Of a DNA stretch of 32,413 nt, positions 1 through 10,860 are shown in pieces (positions within the stretch are counted from its first letter, which is position 1; each line of letters begins with the position of its first letter). The position numbers and the translations under genes are program-made. The notes beneath the pieces were generated by a model that saw only the letters and a program-made list of their open reading frames with translations, was not told the origin of the DNA and did no database searches. This DNA is from an uncultured Bacteroidia bacterium (lineage in GTDB: Bacteria; Bacteroidota; Bacteroidia; J057; CALLMJ01). The DNA is taken from the NCBI GenBank assembly GCA_938006875.1, contig CALLMJ010000034.1, forward strand, positions 1 to 32,413, read 5' to 3'.

Positions 1-1581
1 TGCTTTATGACGTCCAAAAACTTTTTCCATTGCGTAAGAAATTTCACCCAAAGTAGCTCTACGTTTAGCGGCTTCAATAGCTAATTCTAATAAATTTCCT
101 TCTCCACTTTTTGCACATTCTGTTATACGATTTAAAATTTCTTCCACCGCTGAACTATCTCTGGTACTTTTGATTTGATTTAAACGGTCAATCTGTGCCT
201 TTCTTACTGCTTGGTTATCTACTACTAATAAATCAGGGATTTTTCCTTCTGCTTGAAATGCGTTTACTCCAACAATAATATCTTCTCCGGAATCAATTTT
301 TGCTTGACGGCGTGTTGCGGCTTCTTCAATACGTAATTTAGGGATACCTTTTTCTATAGCGGCAGTCATACCACCCAGTTGTTCTACTTCTTCAATAAGG
401 ATTTCCGCTTTTTTTATAAGTTCTTGGGTTAAAGTTTCTAAATAGATACTACCCCCGAAGGCATCAATGATTTTACCGATTTGGTTTTCTTCTTGTAGGA
501 TAATTTGGGTATTACGAGCGATAGCAGCTGAGAAGTCTGTTGGCAAGGCAAGTGCTTCGTCCAGTGCGTTCGTGTGTAGGGATTGGGTTCCACCGAGTGC
601 CGCCGCTAAAGCTTCTATGCAAGTACGAGCTACATTGTTGTAAGGGTCTTGTGCCGTTAATGACCAGCCGGAAGTCTGGCAATGTGTCCGTAGAGCTAAT
701 GACTTATCAGACTTTGGCTGAAAATTTTCTTTGACTATCTTTGCCCATAATACTCTTGCCGCCCTCAACTTGGCAATTTCCATAAAGAAATTCATTCCAA
801 TAGCAAAAAAGAACGATAAACGCGGAGCAAAATCATCTACCTGTAAACCTGCATTAAGACCTGCACGAATGTATTCTATGCCGTCTGCTAAGGTGTAAGC
901 TAATTCAATATCAGCAGTAGCCCCCGCCTCTTGCATATGGTAGCCACTGATACTAATAGAATTAAATTTTGGCATATTTTGGGAGGTATATCGGAAAATA
1001 TCGGTGATAATGCGCATGGAAGGTTTTGGAGGATAAATATAGGTATTACGCACCATGAACTCTTTAAGAATATCATTTTGGATTGTTCCAGAGAGTTTAT
1101 CTGGAGGAACACCTTGTTCCAAAGCAGTAACGATGTAGAAAGCCATGATAGGAATTACAGCGCCGTTCATGGTCATAGACACGGATACTTTGTCTAAAGG
1201 AATATCCTGGAAAAGGATTTTCATATCTTCAACAGAGGAAATGGCTACGCCTGCTTTCCCTACGTCACCAATAACGCGTTCATGGTCTGAATCGTAACCT
1301 CTATGAGTAGCTAAATCAAAAGCCACGGATAAACCTTTTTGCCCTGCAGCTAAGTTCCTTTTATAAAAAGCATTACTCTCTTCCGCCGTAGAAAAACCCG
1401 CATACTGACGTATCGTCCATGGTTTCACAGTATACATACTCGCATAAGGTCCTCGCAAAAAAGGAGGTACTCCTGAAAAATAACCGCAATGTTCAATTTC
1501 ATTGAGTTCCGTATAAGAATACTCTGATTTTATACTTATTCCCTCAGGGAACGTAAAAATATAATCTTTTTTCATTTGCAT
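1..1581 (-). CDS. scpA: methylmalonyl-CoA mutase large (catalytic) subunit, C-terminus truncated by window edge
   Basis: Not in the ORF track because it has no stop in the window. Manual translation of the minus strand from ATG at 1581 gives [14 protein letters not shown]...[66 protein letters not shown]...[52 protein letters not shown], the characteristic mutase catalytic-domain sequence. It is open to position 1. Confidence 0.95.
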   Translation of the reverse strand, partial: MQMKKDYIFTFPEGISIKSEYSYTELNEIEHCGYFSGVPPFLRGPYASMYTVKPWTIRQYAGFSTAEESNAFYKRNLAAGQKGLSVAFDLATHRGYDSDHERVIGDVGKAGVAISSVEDMKILFQDIPLDKVSVSMTMNGAVIPIMAFYIVTALEQGVPPDKLSGTIQNDILKEFMVRNTYIYPPKPSMRIITDIFRYTSQNMPKFNSISISGYHMQEAGATADIELAYTLADGIEYIRAGLNAGLQVDDFAPRLSFFFAIGMNFFMEIAKLRAARVLWAKIVKENFQPKSDKSLALRTHCQTSGWSLTAQDPYNNVARTCIEALAAALGGTQSLHTNALDEALALPTDFSAAIARNTQIILQEENQIGKIIDAFGGSIYLETLTQELIKKAEILIEEVEQLGGMTAAIEKGIPKLRIEEAATRRQAKIDSGEDIIVGVNAFQAEGKIPDLLVVDNQAVRKAQIDRLNQIKSTRDSSAVEEILNRITECAKSGEGNLLELAIEAAKRRATLGEISYAMEKVFGRHKA

Positions 1582-2414
1582 AGTCTCAAATAAGTAGAAA
1601 AGCCTAACTGAAAAAATAAACTACTTTTTGCATTCCATTCCTTGTTTTGAGTAATAAGATAACCGAAAGTTGCGTCTAATTGATAACGTTTTTGAATAAC
1701 ATAAACCGCACCAATATGAGCATAATTATCCATTCCTGATAATTCAGAACTTTTATTGCCATAGTTTTCTAAGAATAACGTCAGATTATCAATAGGAATA
1801 AGGCCAAGCATTAACGTATAAATATATTGGTTATCAAAATTGTTGAAGTTCATTCCGAGGTTATATAGAACAAAAATTTTCTCGGAAAGGGTATTTTGGA
1901 ACATAAAACGAAAAAAAGCCTGATTTCTATCTAGTTTGAGGAAAGAGGATGCAGCTTCTGCGAGTTGTAGTTGCCCGAGGAAAGTAGTTTGTGGAATAGC
2001 ACCTTTTTCGTCATGAACGTGTAATTTAAGTCCTACGTTAAGTGGGTTAAAACCTGAGGTTTTGGTGGTAATAGTTCCTACTTTTATAACATTTTGATAA
2101 AAATCAGTACCTAATCGAAGTTCAAAACGGTCATGTATTCCATAACGAAACATAAAGTTAGGCAGGGTTTGGTCGGAAGTTTTCAAGTTATTTTCATAAT
2201 GAGTTAATTGATTAAAATAACCTATCTCACTTATTAAAATTCCTTTTGGAGCAATGGAAGAGGCATAGCTGGCACTGGGACGGTCTGTGGAAATGGAATA
2301 TTCTTCAGCATTTGTGTTAATGGTATTTTCTTGGGAAAAAGCCCATGAATTCAAAGAAAAAATTGCAACTAGAAAAAGAAGATTTTTTAATTTCATTACT
2401 AAAGTTTTAAACAA
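1572..2414 (-). CDS. predicted outer-membrane beta-barrel / transporter-like protein (possibly MetA-pathway-of-phenol-degradation-like family)
   Basis: 280 aa ORF with N-terminal signal peptide ([22 protein letters not shown]), [10 protein letters not shown] start and alternating beta-strand pattern. Its stop overlaps the mutase start. Confidence 0.6.
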   Translation of the reverse strand: MFKTLVMKLKNLLFLVAIFSLNSWAFSQENTINTNAEEYSISTDRPSASYASSIAPKGILISEIGYFNQLTHYENNLKTSDQTLPNFMFRYGIHDRFELRLGTDFYQNVIKVGTITTKTSGFNPLNVGLKLHVHDEKGAIPQTTFLGQLQLAEAASSFLKLDRNQAFFRFMFQNTLSEKIFVLYNLGMNFNNFDNQYIYTLMLGLIPIDNLTLFLENYGNKSSELSGMDNYAHIGAVYVIQKRYQLDATFGYLITQNKEWNAKSSLFFQLGFSTYLRLCK

Positions 2415-2550
2415 GGCAAAAGTAAGTAAAATTTTTGGAATGTAGTAAATATGACTAATAAAACTATAAATTTAAAAAATGGCTGAACTTTCTCAGAGTT
2501 TTAAGAGTTTTTTAGTAGCCAATAGCAGAGTTAAAAAGTAGCATATAATT

Positions 2551-3645
2551 TTATTCCCTTATTCTTACCCCACGAATATGCGAAGAACCAGTATTGAAAA
2601 ATCCAAGAACTTTTTGTTTATTTAAGGATTTTATATTAGTTATGATATTTTCAGGAGTTCTAGCAAATAAACCTCCGTTGGTCATTTCTGATTGGGCTTG
2701 ATTTAAGAAAATCCATGTTTCTTTATTTAAAGAATAAATTTCTACTGCTAAACTATCCCCTACATTTAAACCATTATCAGGATTGATAGCAAAAACTGCA
2801 ATATTGGGAGTAAAAAAGAAACCATCAGCACCTTCTCCACTGGCTCCATCTACTGCTAAATTAATTTGACTGGGGCGGGACAAAAATTTTCCGTTATAAT
2901 AACTTTTTAACCAATAATAATCTGGACCTCCCAAAGAATCTCTTGCAACAAGTCCAACAAAATATTTTCCTTTACTTTCCCCAAAACCGTTTTCATTTTT
3001 TTCGTATAAAAATGTATCAATTACAGTAGTACGATTTAATCTACTATAAGATTCGTATTCATTTCCATTGATATTCACCCAGAGTTTATATTCATGATTA
3101 ACTTTAAAAAATGGATTTAAACTGTCTGGTAAATAGTTATAATTTCCATTGCCAATGGGGTTAAAAATCACTGTATCTTGGGTAGTCAGATTGATAATTT
3201 TTACGATAGCGTTATTTTCTGTAGGGGTTTCAGAATTAGAAAAATAAGGAGCAGAATAAGAAATTCTTATATTTTGAGGGGTTGGTTGGTCATTTAAGAA
3301 AGCGTCAATAACTAAGTATTTTTCGCCATCTTTTAAATTTACATCAACTACATCTTCACAACTAATAAGGAATAAAGAGGATATAAACAATAAGAAACGA
3401 AGTTTAGGAGTAAGCGTAAGGGATACGAAGGGCTTGGTACTGCCTTTTAATGATGAGTTTAGAGAAGCATAAAAAGGATTGTGATACATTGAGTTCATAG
3501 AAATGCTGAAACAAAGTGAAACCCACTTTGGCAAGCTCAGCGTAAACTCAACTAGCCCTACCTGAGCGTAGCGAAGGGCACGCCCAAATATTTTTAATAC
3601 ATTTCTTGCCTCTGTTTTTATGTTTCTTTTCATACGATTTTCCAA
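2551..3645 (-). CDS. DUF4249-type lipoprotein, partner of upstream TonB-dependent receptor; N-terminal ~60 codons derive from a REP-like repeat
   Basis: Lipobox-like FLISCEDVVDVNL then YLVIDAFLNDQPTPQNIRISYSAPYF, typical of DUF4249. It sits immediately downstream of a TonB receptor. The codons before the signal peptide coincide with repeat copy A. Confidence 0.75.
   Translation of the reverse strand: MENRMKRNIKTEARNVLKIFGRALRYAQVGLVEFTLSLPKWVSLCFSISMNSMYHNPFYASLNSSLKGSTKPFVSLTLTPKLRFLLFISSLFLISCEDVVDVNLKDGEKYLVIDAFLNDQPTPQNIRISYSAPYFSNSETPTENNAIVKIINLTTQDTVIFNPIGNGNYNYLPDSLNPFFKVNHEYKLWVNINGNEYESYSRLNRTTVIDTFLYEKNENGFGESKGKYFVGLVARDSLGGPDYYWLKSYYNGKFLSRPSQINLAVDGASGEGADGFFFTPNIAVFAINPDNGLNVGDSLAVEIYSLNKETWIFLNQAQSEMTNGGLFARTPENIITNIKSLNKQKVLGFFNTGSSHIRGVRIRE
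3414..3585 (-). repeat. REP-like repeat copy A
   Basis: Minus-strand reading GGGCGTGCCCTTCGCTACGCTCAGGTAGGGCT...GAGTTTACGCTGAGCTTGCCAAAGTGGGTTTCACTTTGTTTCAGCATT...TCCCTTACGC. Strongly similar to copy B at 10872-11036. Confidence 0.85.
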
Positions 3646-5988
3646 TTAAAAGTTAAAGTTATAAGTTACCGCTGGAACAAATGAACCAATTACTGAATAA
3701 CGCACTGCCTCCGTTTCTAAATTATTGTTTTTGTTAGAACGGAAATAAATAGAGAAAGGATTTCTACGATTGTAAACGTTGTAAACAGAAAATACCCACT
3801 CGCTTTGAAAGCGTTTTCCTTCTTTTTGCTTACCGCTTAATGTTGCGGATAAATCTAAACGATGGTAATCAGGGACTCTAAAATTATTACGTTTTTCGGT
3901 AGAATTATAAGGAATTACATAACCTTGAATTTGTACTCTGGTATCAGGAAAAGTAGCTGGTGTACCAGATAAATATACAAAGTTTGCAGAAAAAGACCAT
4001 CTTTTATTGAGTTCGTAAGTTAAAACGGTGTTAAGGTTGTGAGGTCTATCAAAACGAGTTGGGAACCATTCATTTTGGCTAATTCCATTGGTTTTTCTTT
4101 CTGTTTTTGATAAAGTATAACTAACCCAACCAGTAAGTTTTCCTTTATTTTTTTTGATGTAAAATTCTGCTCCATAGGCTCTTCCTATTCCTTGCAATAA
4201 ATCTCCTTCTAATTTTTCGTTAAGTAATAAATTTGCATTAGGAACAAAATCTAAAAGGTTGTCTAAAGATTTATAATAAACTTCTACGGAGGTTTCAAAA
4301 GCATTGTTAGCAAAATTTCTGAAATATCCTATAGCGAACTGGTCAGCAATTTGAGGTTTTATGTTATTGGTGGAAATAGTCCAAATATCAATAGGTGTTG
4401 GTGCTGCGGTATTAGAAACTAAATGTAAATATTGAACCATTCTGTTATAACTAGTTTTGATAGAAGAATTTTCGTCTAAATCAAATTTTAAAGAGATACG
4501 AGGTTCTGGATTGTAATAAGCTTTAATCAGTTCTAAAGAATTATAAGATTGAGTGGTTAATAATCTACGAGAAACGGCTTCGTTAGTGTCTGCAAAAGTA
4601 TAAGCATCGCCTTTTCCGATAAAATGAAATCCTGAAAAACGTATTCCATATTCTGCGGCTATTCTATCAGAAATTTTCCATTCATGATTGAGGTATAAAC
4701 CTGATTCTATTCCATAACGATGTTTCAAGCTAAGATTAAAACTCAAATCTTCTGACGTTACTTTTGCATTACCAGGCTGCATGTGGAATAAAATAGATTG
4801 ATAACCAAATTTCACTTTATGTTTATCACTAACAAACCATGTAAAATCGGGTTTAACACTATAATTAATAATTTTTGCTTTCCAATCAAAACCTTGCCCT
4901 TGTTCATCGGTAAATTTAAGTTTATAATCGTAATTACTGTAAAACGCTGTTAAGTTTAGGAATAATTTAGGATTAATGACCCTGTTCCAACGAACTGTTG
5001 TTGTGGCGTTACCCCAATTAAATTTGAAACCTGCACCAAAAACATCTCTTCCAAAATAACCACTCACAAACAAAGTGTTTTTCTCATCAATAATATAATT
5101 CAGTTTCGCAGTTAGGTCATAGAAATAAAATTGAGCTTGTCTTAAATCTTTGTTAAGAAAAGGTTTTGCAAGCACATCAATATAAGAACGCCTTGCAGCA
5201 ACAATAAAAGAGGCTTTGTCCTTGATGATAGGTCCTTCCACAGAAAAACGGCTAAAAATGGTTCCTATGCCTCCTTTGTATTCAAATTTTCTGTTATTTC
5301 CTTCTTTCATACGAATATCTAACAAAGAGGAAAGCCTTCCTCCGTATACAGATGGTATACCTCCTTTTACAAGTTTTACATCTTTGACTGCATCAGGGTT
5401 AAAAACTGAAAAAAATCCAAACAAATGAGAAGAGTTAAAAACAGGAGCTTCATCTAATAGAATTAAGTTTTGGTCTATATTGCCACCTCTTACATTAAAT
5501 CCAGAAGCACCTTCCCCCACTGTGCTAACTCCGGGTAATAGTTGAATACTTCTGATAATATCCACTTCACCGAGTAAAGCAGGCATTTTTTGAATAAATT
5601 TAATATCCAATTTATTAACAGACATTTCAATTGATTTGATGTTTTCGTCTTCTTTTTTGTCTGTGATTACTACTTCCTCACCTTCAATGATTTCTTCAGA
5701 AAGCTCAATATCTAACTTGGTATTTTTTTCCAAATTGATTTCTTTTTCAACTTTTTTGTATCCAATATAAGAAAAAACAATGTTGTGATTACCTTTTGGT
5801 AAAGACAAGGAATAATAACCATATTCATTGGTATTTACGCCTACATTGGAACCTGATTTATAGACGGTAACACCGATAAGTTTTTCTCCTGATTTTGAGT
5901 CTTTTACGTATCCGCTCAGTACTAATTTTTCTTGAGCAAACATAGTAAACGATAAAAACAAAAAGAAAACTAAGGAAACTGATTTCAT
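3646..5988 (-). CDS. TonB-dependent receptor with carboxypeptidase-regulatory-like N-terminal domain
   Basis: Start chosen at internal ATG 5988 (MKSVSLVFFLFLSFTMFAQEKLVLSGYVKDSKSGEKLIGVTVYKSGSNVGVNTNEYGYYSLSLPKG), a signal peptide plus CarboxypepD_reg-like domain. Followed by a plug (LLPGVSTVGEGASGFNVRGGNIDQNLILLDEAPV) and a C-terminal F. Confidence 0.9.
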   Translation of the reverse strand: MKSVSLVFFLFLSFTMFAQEKLVLSGYVKDSKSGEKLIGVTVYKSGSNVGVNTNEYGYYSLSLPKGNHNIVFSYIGYKKVEKEINLEKNTKLDIELSEEIIEGEEVVITDKKEDENIKSIEMSVNKLDIKFIQKMPALLGEVDIIRSIQLLPGVSTVGEGASGFNVRGGNIDQNLILLDEAPVFNSSHLFGFFSVFNPDAVKDVKLVKGGIPSVYGGRLSSLLDIRMKEGNNRKFEYKGGIGTIFSRFSVEGPIIKDKASFIVAARRSYIDVLAKPFLNKDLRQAQFYFYDLTAKLNYIIDEKNTLFVSGYFGRDVFGAGFKFNWGNATTTVRWNRVINPKLFLNLTAFYSNYDYKLKFTDEQGQGFDWKAKIINYSVKPDFTWFVSDKHKVKFGYQSILFHMQPGNAKVTSEDLSFNLSLKHRYGIESGLYLNHEWKISDRIAAEYGIRFSGFHFIGKGDAYTFADTNEAVSRRLLTTQSYNSLELIKAYYNPEPRISLKFDLDENSSIKTSYNRMVQYLHLVSNTAAPTPIDIWTISTNNIKPQIADQFAIGYFRNFANNAFETSVEVYYKSLDNLLDFVPNANLLLNEKLEGDLLQGIGRAYGAEFYIKKNKGKLTGWVSYTLSKTERKTNGISQNEWFPTRFDRPHNLNTVLTYELNKRWSFSANFVYLSGTPATFPDTRVQIQGYVIPYNSTEKRNNFRVPDYHRLDLSATLSGKQKEGKRFQSEWVFSVYNVYNRRNPFSIYFRSNKNNNLETEAVRYSVIGSFVPAVTYNFNF

Positions 5989-6110
5989 TACTTTTAGTTT
6001 TTCAAAAACAAAATTGATAACAAAAACAGAAATAAATAAGTTCAAAGTGATAAATGGCAAAAAAATGAAATAATCGTTAAATGTAGTTTTTTCTATGGGG
6101 GTGGTTATTC

Positions 6111-8024
6111 TTATTTCCATTTCCATTGAATACCAAATAAAAAGTTACGACCCGGCATAGGGCGATTTTTCATAACTTGGTACTCTAAATTCCATAAATT
6201 TTTTAATTGAAGATTTGTGCTAATTTCATGTTTTTTGTAATAAAATTGATAAGAACTCACGAAATTTCCTATAAAAAAGTCTGGTAACCATTCTGAATTA
6301 TCGGTTGTATAAAAAACATAACTATTCCAAATTTGTTGATATTGTAGAAATAGATTTTTATAATTCCATGAAAATTGGGCATTCCAACGATATTTTGGCT
6401 GATAAATTAACTGTTTAAGATACGCTTCATCATTAGGAAATCTTTCTTGTTTTAAGATAGAATGACCATAAAAACCACTAAATTCTAAAATCCATTGATG
6501 ATTACGATAATGAAAAAAAGTTTTTCCAAAAAATTCCAATCCTTGTGATTGAGTTTGATTCATATTTTGGGCAGACCACAAAGAACCTACGGGCAACCAA
6601 ATGATTAAATCTTGGTATTTCCCTGAATAATAGGTAAGTTGTAACTGATAATTTGATTTTTTATAACCTAATATAGCTTCATATTGAAAACCTTTTTCGG
6701 GTTTCAAATTAGGGTTCCCTCCAACCTGCCAATACAAATCATTCAAAGAAGGATAACGATAAGTATTTCCTAAACTGGCTTTTATGTACCCATGAGAAAT
6801 AAAATTCCAATTTCCTGATAAATTAAAAATTGGGATAATCCATTGATTTTGTATATTTTCTTGACGAAAAGTAAAATGATATTTCCATTTTTGATTTTTG
6901 GTTTGAAATTGATGTGTCCCTATGAAACTATATCTTTTCCATATTTTAGGTAAAACCATTGTTGAATTGGGTTCAGGAAAAATCCAATGATTTTGAATTT
7001 GTAACTGAAAAAAATTTTGTAGATTTGAATATTGAAAATAATGGTCTGAGAACCATTGGTGGCTTAAATAATTACTAAAAATTTGAGCAATAGAATCTTC
7101 ATAATATAATTCATCTTTTAAATAGCTTTGCTGGCTTGAAAATTTGATTTTTCCCAAAAATGTTTGATAAAAAAATTGTAATCTTAAATTACTATCTTTT
7201 TGGTTCTGAGCAGAAGTATCGGAAGTCATAACAGAAGGAATTTGATTTTGAGATTGATGTTTCCATAAATGTAGTTCAATAATATTTTTTTTCCATACTG
7301 TTTTATAATCTAATTGTAAACCATAATTTTGAGTTTGAGCATGTTTTAAAATTTCTTTAGGGCTTCCCCATTTTTCACGATTGATATAAGGGAAATTATT
7401 ATTAGCAAACATTCTATAAGCTTGAATTTGAATTTTATGGTTTTGAATTGAGGGTTGTAAAAATAAAGATTGGTGATTAAGACCAAAACTTCCAATTTGA
7501 TGCTGAAATTGAAATTTATAAGGTAGTATCCAATTAGGAATTATTAATAATGAACTACTAGCACCAGCGCCCCATAAAGCTGGATTTGCACCTCTTAATA
7601 TAGATAAATTTATTGAATTAATAGGTATTTGTGAAAAATCAAAAGTTCCATTAAATGGACTTTGTATCGGTACTCCATTCCATAAAACTTGGCTTTGATT
7701 AGCTGTATTTCCTCTGTATGCTATAGTATTTAATTGACCTTTACCATAATTTTTGATATAAAATAATCCTTCCATTTCAAGCCATTCCGATACTCGCTGA
7801 TTAAAAAAAATCTTATGTTTGATACTATCTAAATTAAAAACTTCTTGACCAACAGATGACAATTCCCATTTTTGTTCAATAATAGAAATTTCGGGAAGAA
7901 AATATTGTTTATATACAGTATCATTTTGGGCATTAAGAAATGAAAAAAAAGAAATATACACTAATTTTATTAAAAAAGAATATTTTTCTTTCCATTTAAA
8001 CCCCAAATAAATTTTGATTTTCAT
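6111..8024 (-). CDS. TonB-dependent receptor (BtuB-like)
   Basis: Plug-domain text LNTIAYRGNTANQSQVLWNGVPIQSPFNGTFDFSQIPINSINLSILRGANPALWGAGA, TonB-receptor C-terminal barrel and GRNFLFGIQWKWK end. Confidence 0.8.
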   Translation of the reverse strand: MKIKIYLGFKWKEKYSFLIKLVYISFFSFLNAQNDTVYKQYFLPEISIIEQKWELSSVGQEVFNLDSIKHKIFFNQRVSEWLEMEGLFYIKNYGKGQLNTIAYRGNTANQSQVLWNGVPIQSPFNGTFDFSQIPINSINLSILRGANPALWGAGASSSLLIIPNWILPYKFQFQHQIGSFGLNHQSLFLQPSIQNHKIQIQAYRMFANNNFPYINREKWGSPKEILKHAQTQNYGLQLDYKTVWKKNIIELHLWKHQSQNQIPSVMTSDTSAQNQKDSNLRLQFFYQTFLGKIKFSSQQSYLKDELYYEDSIAQIFSNYLSHQWFSDHYFQYSNLQNFFQLQIQNHWIFPEPNSTMVLPKIWKRYSFIGTHQFQTKNQKWKYHFTFRQENIQNQWIIPIFNLSGNWNFISHGYIKASLGNTYRYPSLNDLYWQVGGNPNLKPEKGFQYEAILGYKKSNYQLQLTYYSGKYQDLIIWLPVGSLWSAQNMNQTQSQGLEFFGKTFFHYRNHQWILEFSGFYGHSILKQERFPNDEAYLKQLIYQPKYRWNAQFSWNYKNLFLQYQQIWNSYVFYTTDNSEWLPDFFIGNFVSSYQFYYKKHEISTNLQLKNLWNLEYQVMKNRPMPGRNFLFGIQWKWK

Positions 8025-8069
8025 AATTTCAAAAATAGGAAAAAGTTTTTTTAAATTTATTTTCTAGTC

Positions 8070-8101
8070 AATAGAAAAAGGGAAAGGTTTTTACCTTTCC
8101 C
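8070..8101 (-). terminator. intrinsic terminator (minus-strand reading)
   Basis: Perfect 9-bp stem GGGAAAGGT (8080-8088) / ACCTTTCCC (8093-8101) with 4-nt loop. On the minus strand it is followed by TTTTTCT. Confidence 0.65.
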
Positions 8102-8585
8102 CACATCTACAATATAACTAAACGCTTTTACTTTTACTTGCTTGCAAAGCTATAAACAACTTTTTACATAAAAAAATTTATTTGTACAAAATTTATAATT
8201 TTTTGAAAATCAACAAAATTTTTTGTGTTTTTTATATTTATGCAAAATAATTCTTACTAGTTTGGTTTATTTTGGAATAGTATTAAATCTGAGTAATTTA
8301 TGAAGTGGAAGAAAGTGTATTCTAACAATAAATTTAGAGCAACGTAAACTTTCAATATGTTCTAAAAACTTAATTTTGAAAAACATTGGTTTCAAAAATA
8401 CCATGGCGTAATCTCTTGACTCGTAAATGATTTTCATAATACATTTTTTTATACACTTCAAATTAGTCTTTTTATAATTCATATTCCAGGATTAGCTCTT
8501 TACTCAAATTTAGTTATGAAAATAAAAACTTTCCATTGGATTTTCTATAAAGATTGTGTAATTTCGCACCTTATTAAAAGCAGAA

Positions 8586-10040
8586 TTGGAAAAAATTCAA
8601 AAACAAATAAAAAGTTTAGATACCAAATTATTAGCCATTGTCTTTGGAATGGTTGTAATATTTTCTTTGAGTTTCATAATGATTAATAAATCTTTGCTTC
8701 TTTTTGCAGTAGGTTTAGCATGCATTGTGATTACATTTAGTTTTTATAACTTTAAATATCTTTGGTATTTAGGGGTTTTGGGTATGCCTATAAGTTTAGA
8801 ACTAAGCGAATTGATAGGAGATTCAGCATTAACTGTTCCTTCTGATTTAATTGCAGTAGGATTTTCTTTACTTTTCTTACTTAAAGCGCCTTCCTATAAA
8901 GAAGATTTACAGAAAATATTCTCACACCCAATTACTATTGCTATATCATTATATTTTTTATGGATGGTACTCACTTCCATTTTTGCGGAAAAACCCATTG
9001 TTGCTTTTAAATTTACACTCAATACTTATTGGTATCTTTCTACTTACTTTTTTTGGACGATTCTTTTTTTAAAAGACAACAAAAAAGATTTTTATAATTG
9101 GCTTTATATTATTTTAATACCCATTTGTTTTGTGGTTTTTTTTACGATGTTCAAACATGGTTTAAAAGGATTTAGTAAACAAGCATCTTACTATATCATG
9201 CGTCCATTTTATAAAGAACATACTGCTTATGCCGCTTCCATTGCTGTTTTTGTGCCTATTTATTATATTTTAGCTATTTACGGAAATTTCAAAAAATGGA
9301 TAAAAATTGTTTTTTTTATAGCATCTACGATTTTAATTCTTGGTGTAATTACATCGTTTACTAGAGGAGCTTGGTTAGGAATATTAGTTGCAATAGCAAC
9401 ATTTTGGGCTTTAAAATTTTGGGGTTTTACTCGTGTGATTATTCCTTTTTCTTTGCCGTTTCTTGCTGGATTTATGGTTTTTTTTGGTGCTGATGTGTTT
9501 TTTTCATTTTCTAATACGGGTAATGCTACCAATCAAGGATTAACCAAACATATTAAATCCATTATTAATTTAAGAACCGATGAATCTAACAAAGAACGTA
9601 TTAACCGTTGGGTAGCAGCAAGAGGCATGTTAGAAGATAGACCCATGACGGGTTTCGGTCCTGGAAATTATGCTATGACTTATGCCCCTTTTCAACAATA
9701 TGAATTTATGACTTCTATCAGCACATTCAGAGGTGATGGAGGTACCGCACATAGTGAATTTTTCTTGGCGGCTTCTGAAATGGGCTATTTAGGTCTTATT
9801 TTAGTAATTATTTGGTTTTCTACTACCATTATTAAAGGTTTTCAAGCGGTTCTTAGAACCCAAAATGATGAAAATCGTTATCTTTACATGGCAGCTTTAA
9901 CCGGTCTTATGACTTACTTTGTTCATGCTTTTTTCAATAATTTTTTAGACCAAGACAAAGTTGCTATTCCCGTATATTTTTGTATGGCTATGATTGTTGC
10001 TTTAGATACTTTTTATAAAAATCCTTTTCATGATAATTAA
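8586..10040 (+). CDS. O-antigen ligase / Wzy-like polysaccharide polymerase family membrane protein
   Basis: Many TM segments; SFTRGAWLGIL and ARGMLEDRPMTGFGPGNYAMTYAPF ... GGTAHSEFFLAASEMGYLGLILVI are the typical O-antigen ligase motifs. TTG start. Confidence 0.85.
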   Translation: MEKIQKQIKSLDTKLLAIVFGMVVIFSLSFIMINKSLLLFAVGLACIVITFSFYNFKYLWYLGVLGMPISLELSELIGDSALTVPSDLIAVGFSLLFLLKAPSYKEDLQKIFSHPITIAISLYFLWMVLTSIFAEKPIVAFKFTLNTYWYLSTYFFWTILFLKDNKKDFYNWLYIILIPICFVVFFTMFKHGLKGFSKQASYYIMRPFYKEHTAYAASIAVFVPIYYILAIYGNFKKWIKIVFFIASTILILGVITSFTRGAWLGILVAIATFWALKFWGFTRVIIPFSLPFLAGFMVFFGADVFFSFSNTGNATNQGLTKHIKSIINLRTDESNKERINRWVAARGMLEDRPMTGFGPGNYAMTYAPFQQYEFMTSISTFRGDGGTAHSEFFLAASEMGYLGLILVIIWFSTTIIKGFQAVLRTQNDENRYLYMAALTGLMTYFVHAFFNNFLDQDKVAIPVYFCMAMIVALDTFYKNPFHDN

Positions 10041-10860
10041 TCTTTTAAATTACATTACTTGGAACGTAAATCCTGTAGTTGTAGAAATTCTAGGTAGAGA
10101 AATTCGCTGGTATGGAATTTTATTTGCTCTGGGATTTGTTGTTGGGCATTATTTAATGACCAAAATCTTTGAAATTGAAAAAATTGATATAAAAAATTTA
10201 GATGCTCTTACATACTACATGATTTTTAGTACAGTCATTGGTGCAAGACTTGGGCATTGTTTTTTTTATGAGCCTAAATATTACTTAGCCAATCCTGCTG
10301 AGATTATTGCCATTTGGAAAGGTGGTTTAGCCTCTCATGGAGCGGCTATTGGTATTTTACTTGCTTTATGGCTTTATTCTCGTTCAAGACCAGAACAACC
10401 TTTTCTTTGGGTAGTAGATAGAATCGTTATTACAGTTGCATTCGCTGGTGTTTGTATAAGATTAGGAAATCTCATGAATCATGAAATTATTGGTAAACCT
10501 ACTGATGTACCTTGGGCTTTTATTTTTACATTAGTTGATGACCAACCTAGGCACCCTTCTCAACTCTATGAAGCCATTTGTTATGCTTTTATTTTCCTAT
10601 TTTTATATCGCTTATATTTCAGAAAATATACTACTCAAACACCTCTTGGGCTTTTATTTGGTTGGTTTTTGGTATTAATTTTTGGCGTTAGAATTTTAGT
10701 TGAGTTTTTAAAAGAAGACCAAGTAATCAACGAACAAGATTTAGTGATTATTCCCGGATTAAACATGGGGCAAAACTTGAGTATCCCTTTTGTTCTATTA
10801 GGTATTTATTTGATTTATAACGCATATAAAAAATACCCTTCTAAAAATTTAGATGCTTAA
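10030..10860 (+). CDS. lgt: prolipoprotein diacylglyceryl transferase
   Basis: IRWYGILFALGFVVGHYL ... GARLGHCFFYEP ... WKGGLASHGAAIGILLALW ... RLGNLMNHEIIGKPTDVPWAF ... RHPSQLYEA are the canonical Lgt signature blocks. Confidence 0.97.
   Translation: MIINLLNYITWNVNPVVVEILGREIRWYGILFALGFVVGHYLMTKIFEIEKIDIKNLDALTYYMIFSTVIGARLGHCFFYEPKYYLANPAEIIAIWKGGLASHGAAIGILLALWLYSRSRPEQPFLWVVDRIVITVAFAGVCIRLGNLMNHEIIGKPTDVPWAFIFTLVDDQPRHPSQLYEAICYAFIFLFLYRLYFRKYTTQTPLGLLFGWFLVLIFGVRILVEFLKEDQVINEQDLVIIPGLNMGQNLSIPFVLLGIYLIYNAYKKYPSKNLDA

Noticed and set aside
540-1197. ORF-track entries 540..734(+), 931..1197(+) and 900..1112(-)
   Set aside because: They lie inside the methylmalonyl-CoA mutase coding region in other frames or on the antisense strand; no independent support.
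5216-5428. 70-aa plus-strand ORF
   Set aside because: Antisense to the TonB receptor plug region; no start signal or recognisable product.
8024-8270. Cobalamin riboswitch upstream of the BtuB-like receptor
   Set aside because: No B12-box-like GC-rich conserved core is visible; only a short hairpin terminator is present.
8267-8482. 71-aa minus-strand ORF in the AT-rich gap
   Set aside because: Low-complexity composition, no signal, no family; may be chance in an AT-rich intergenic region.
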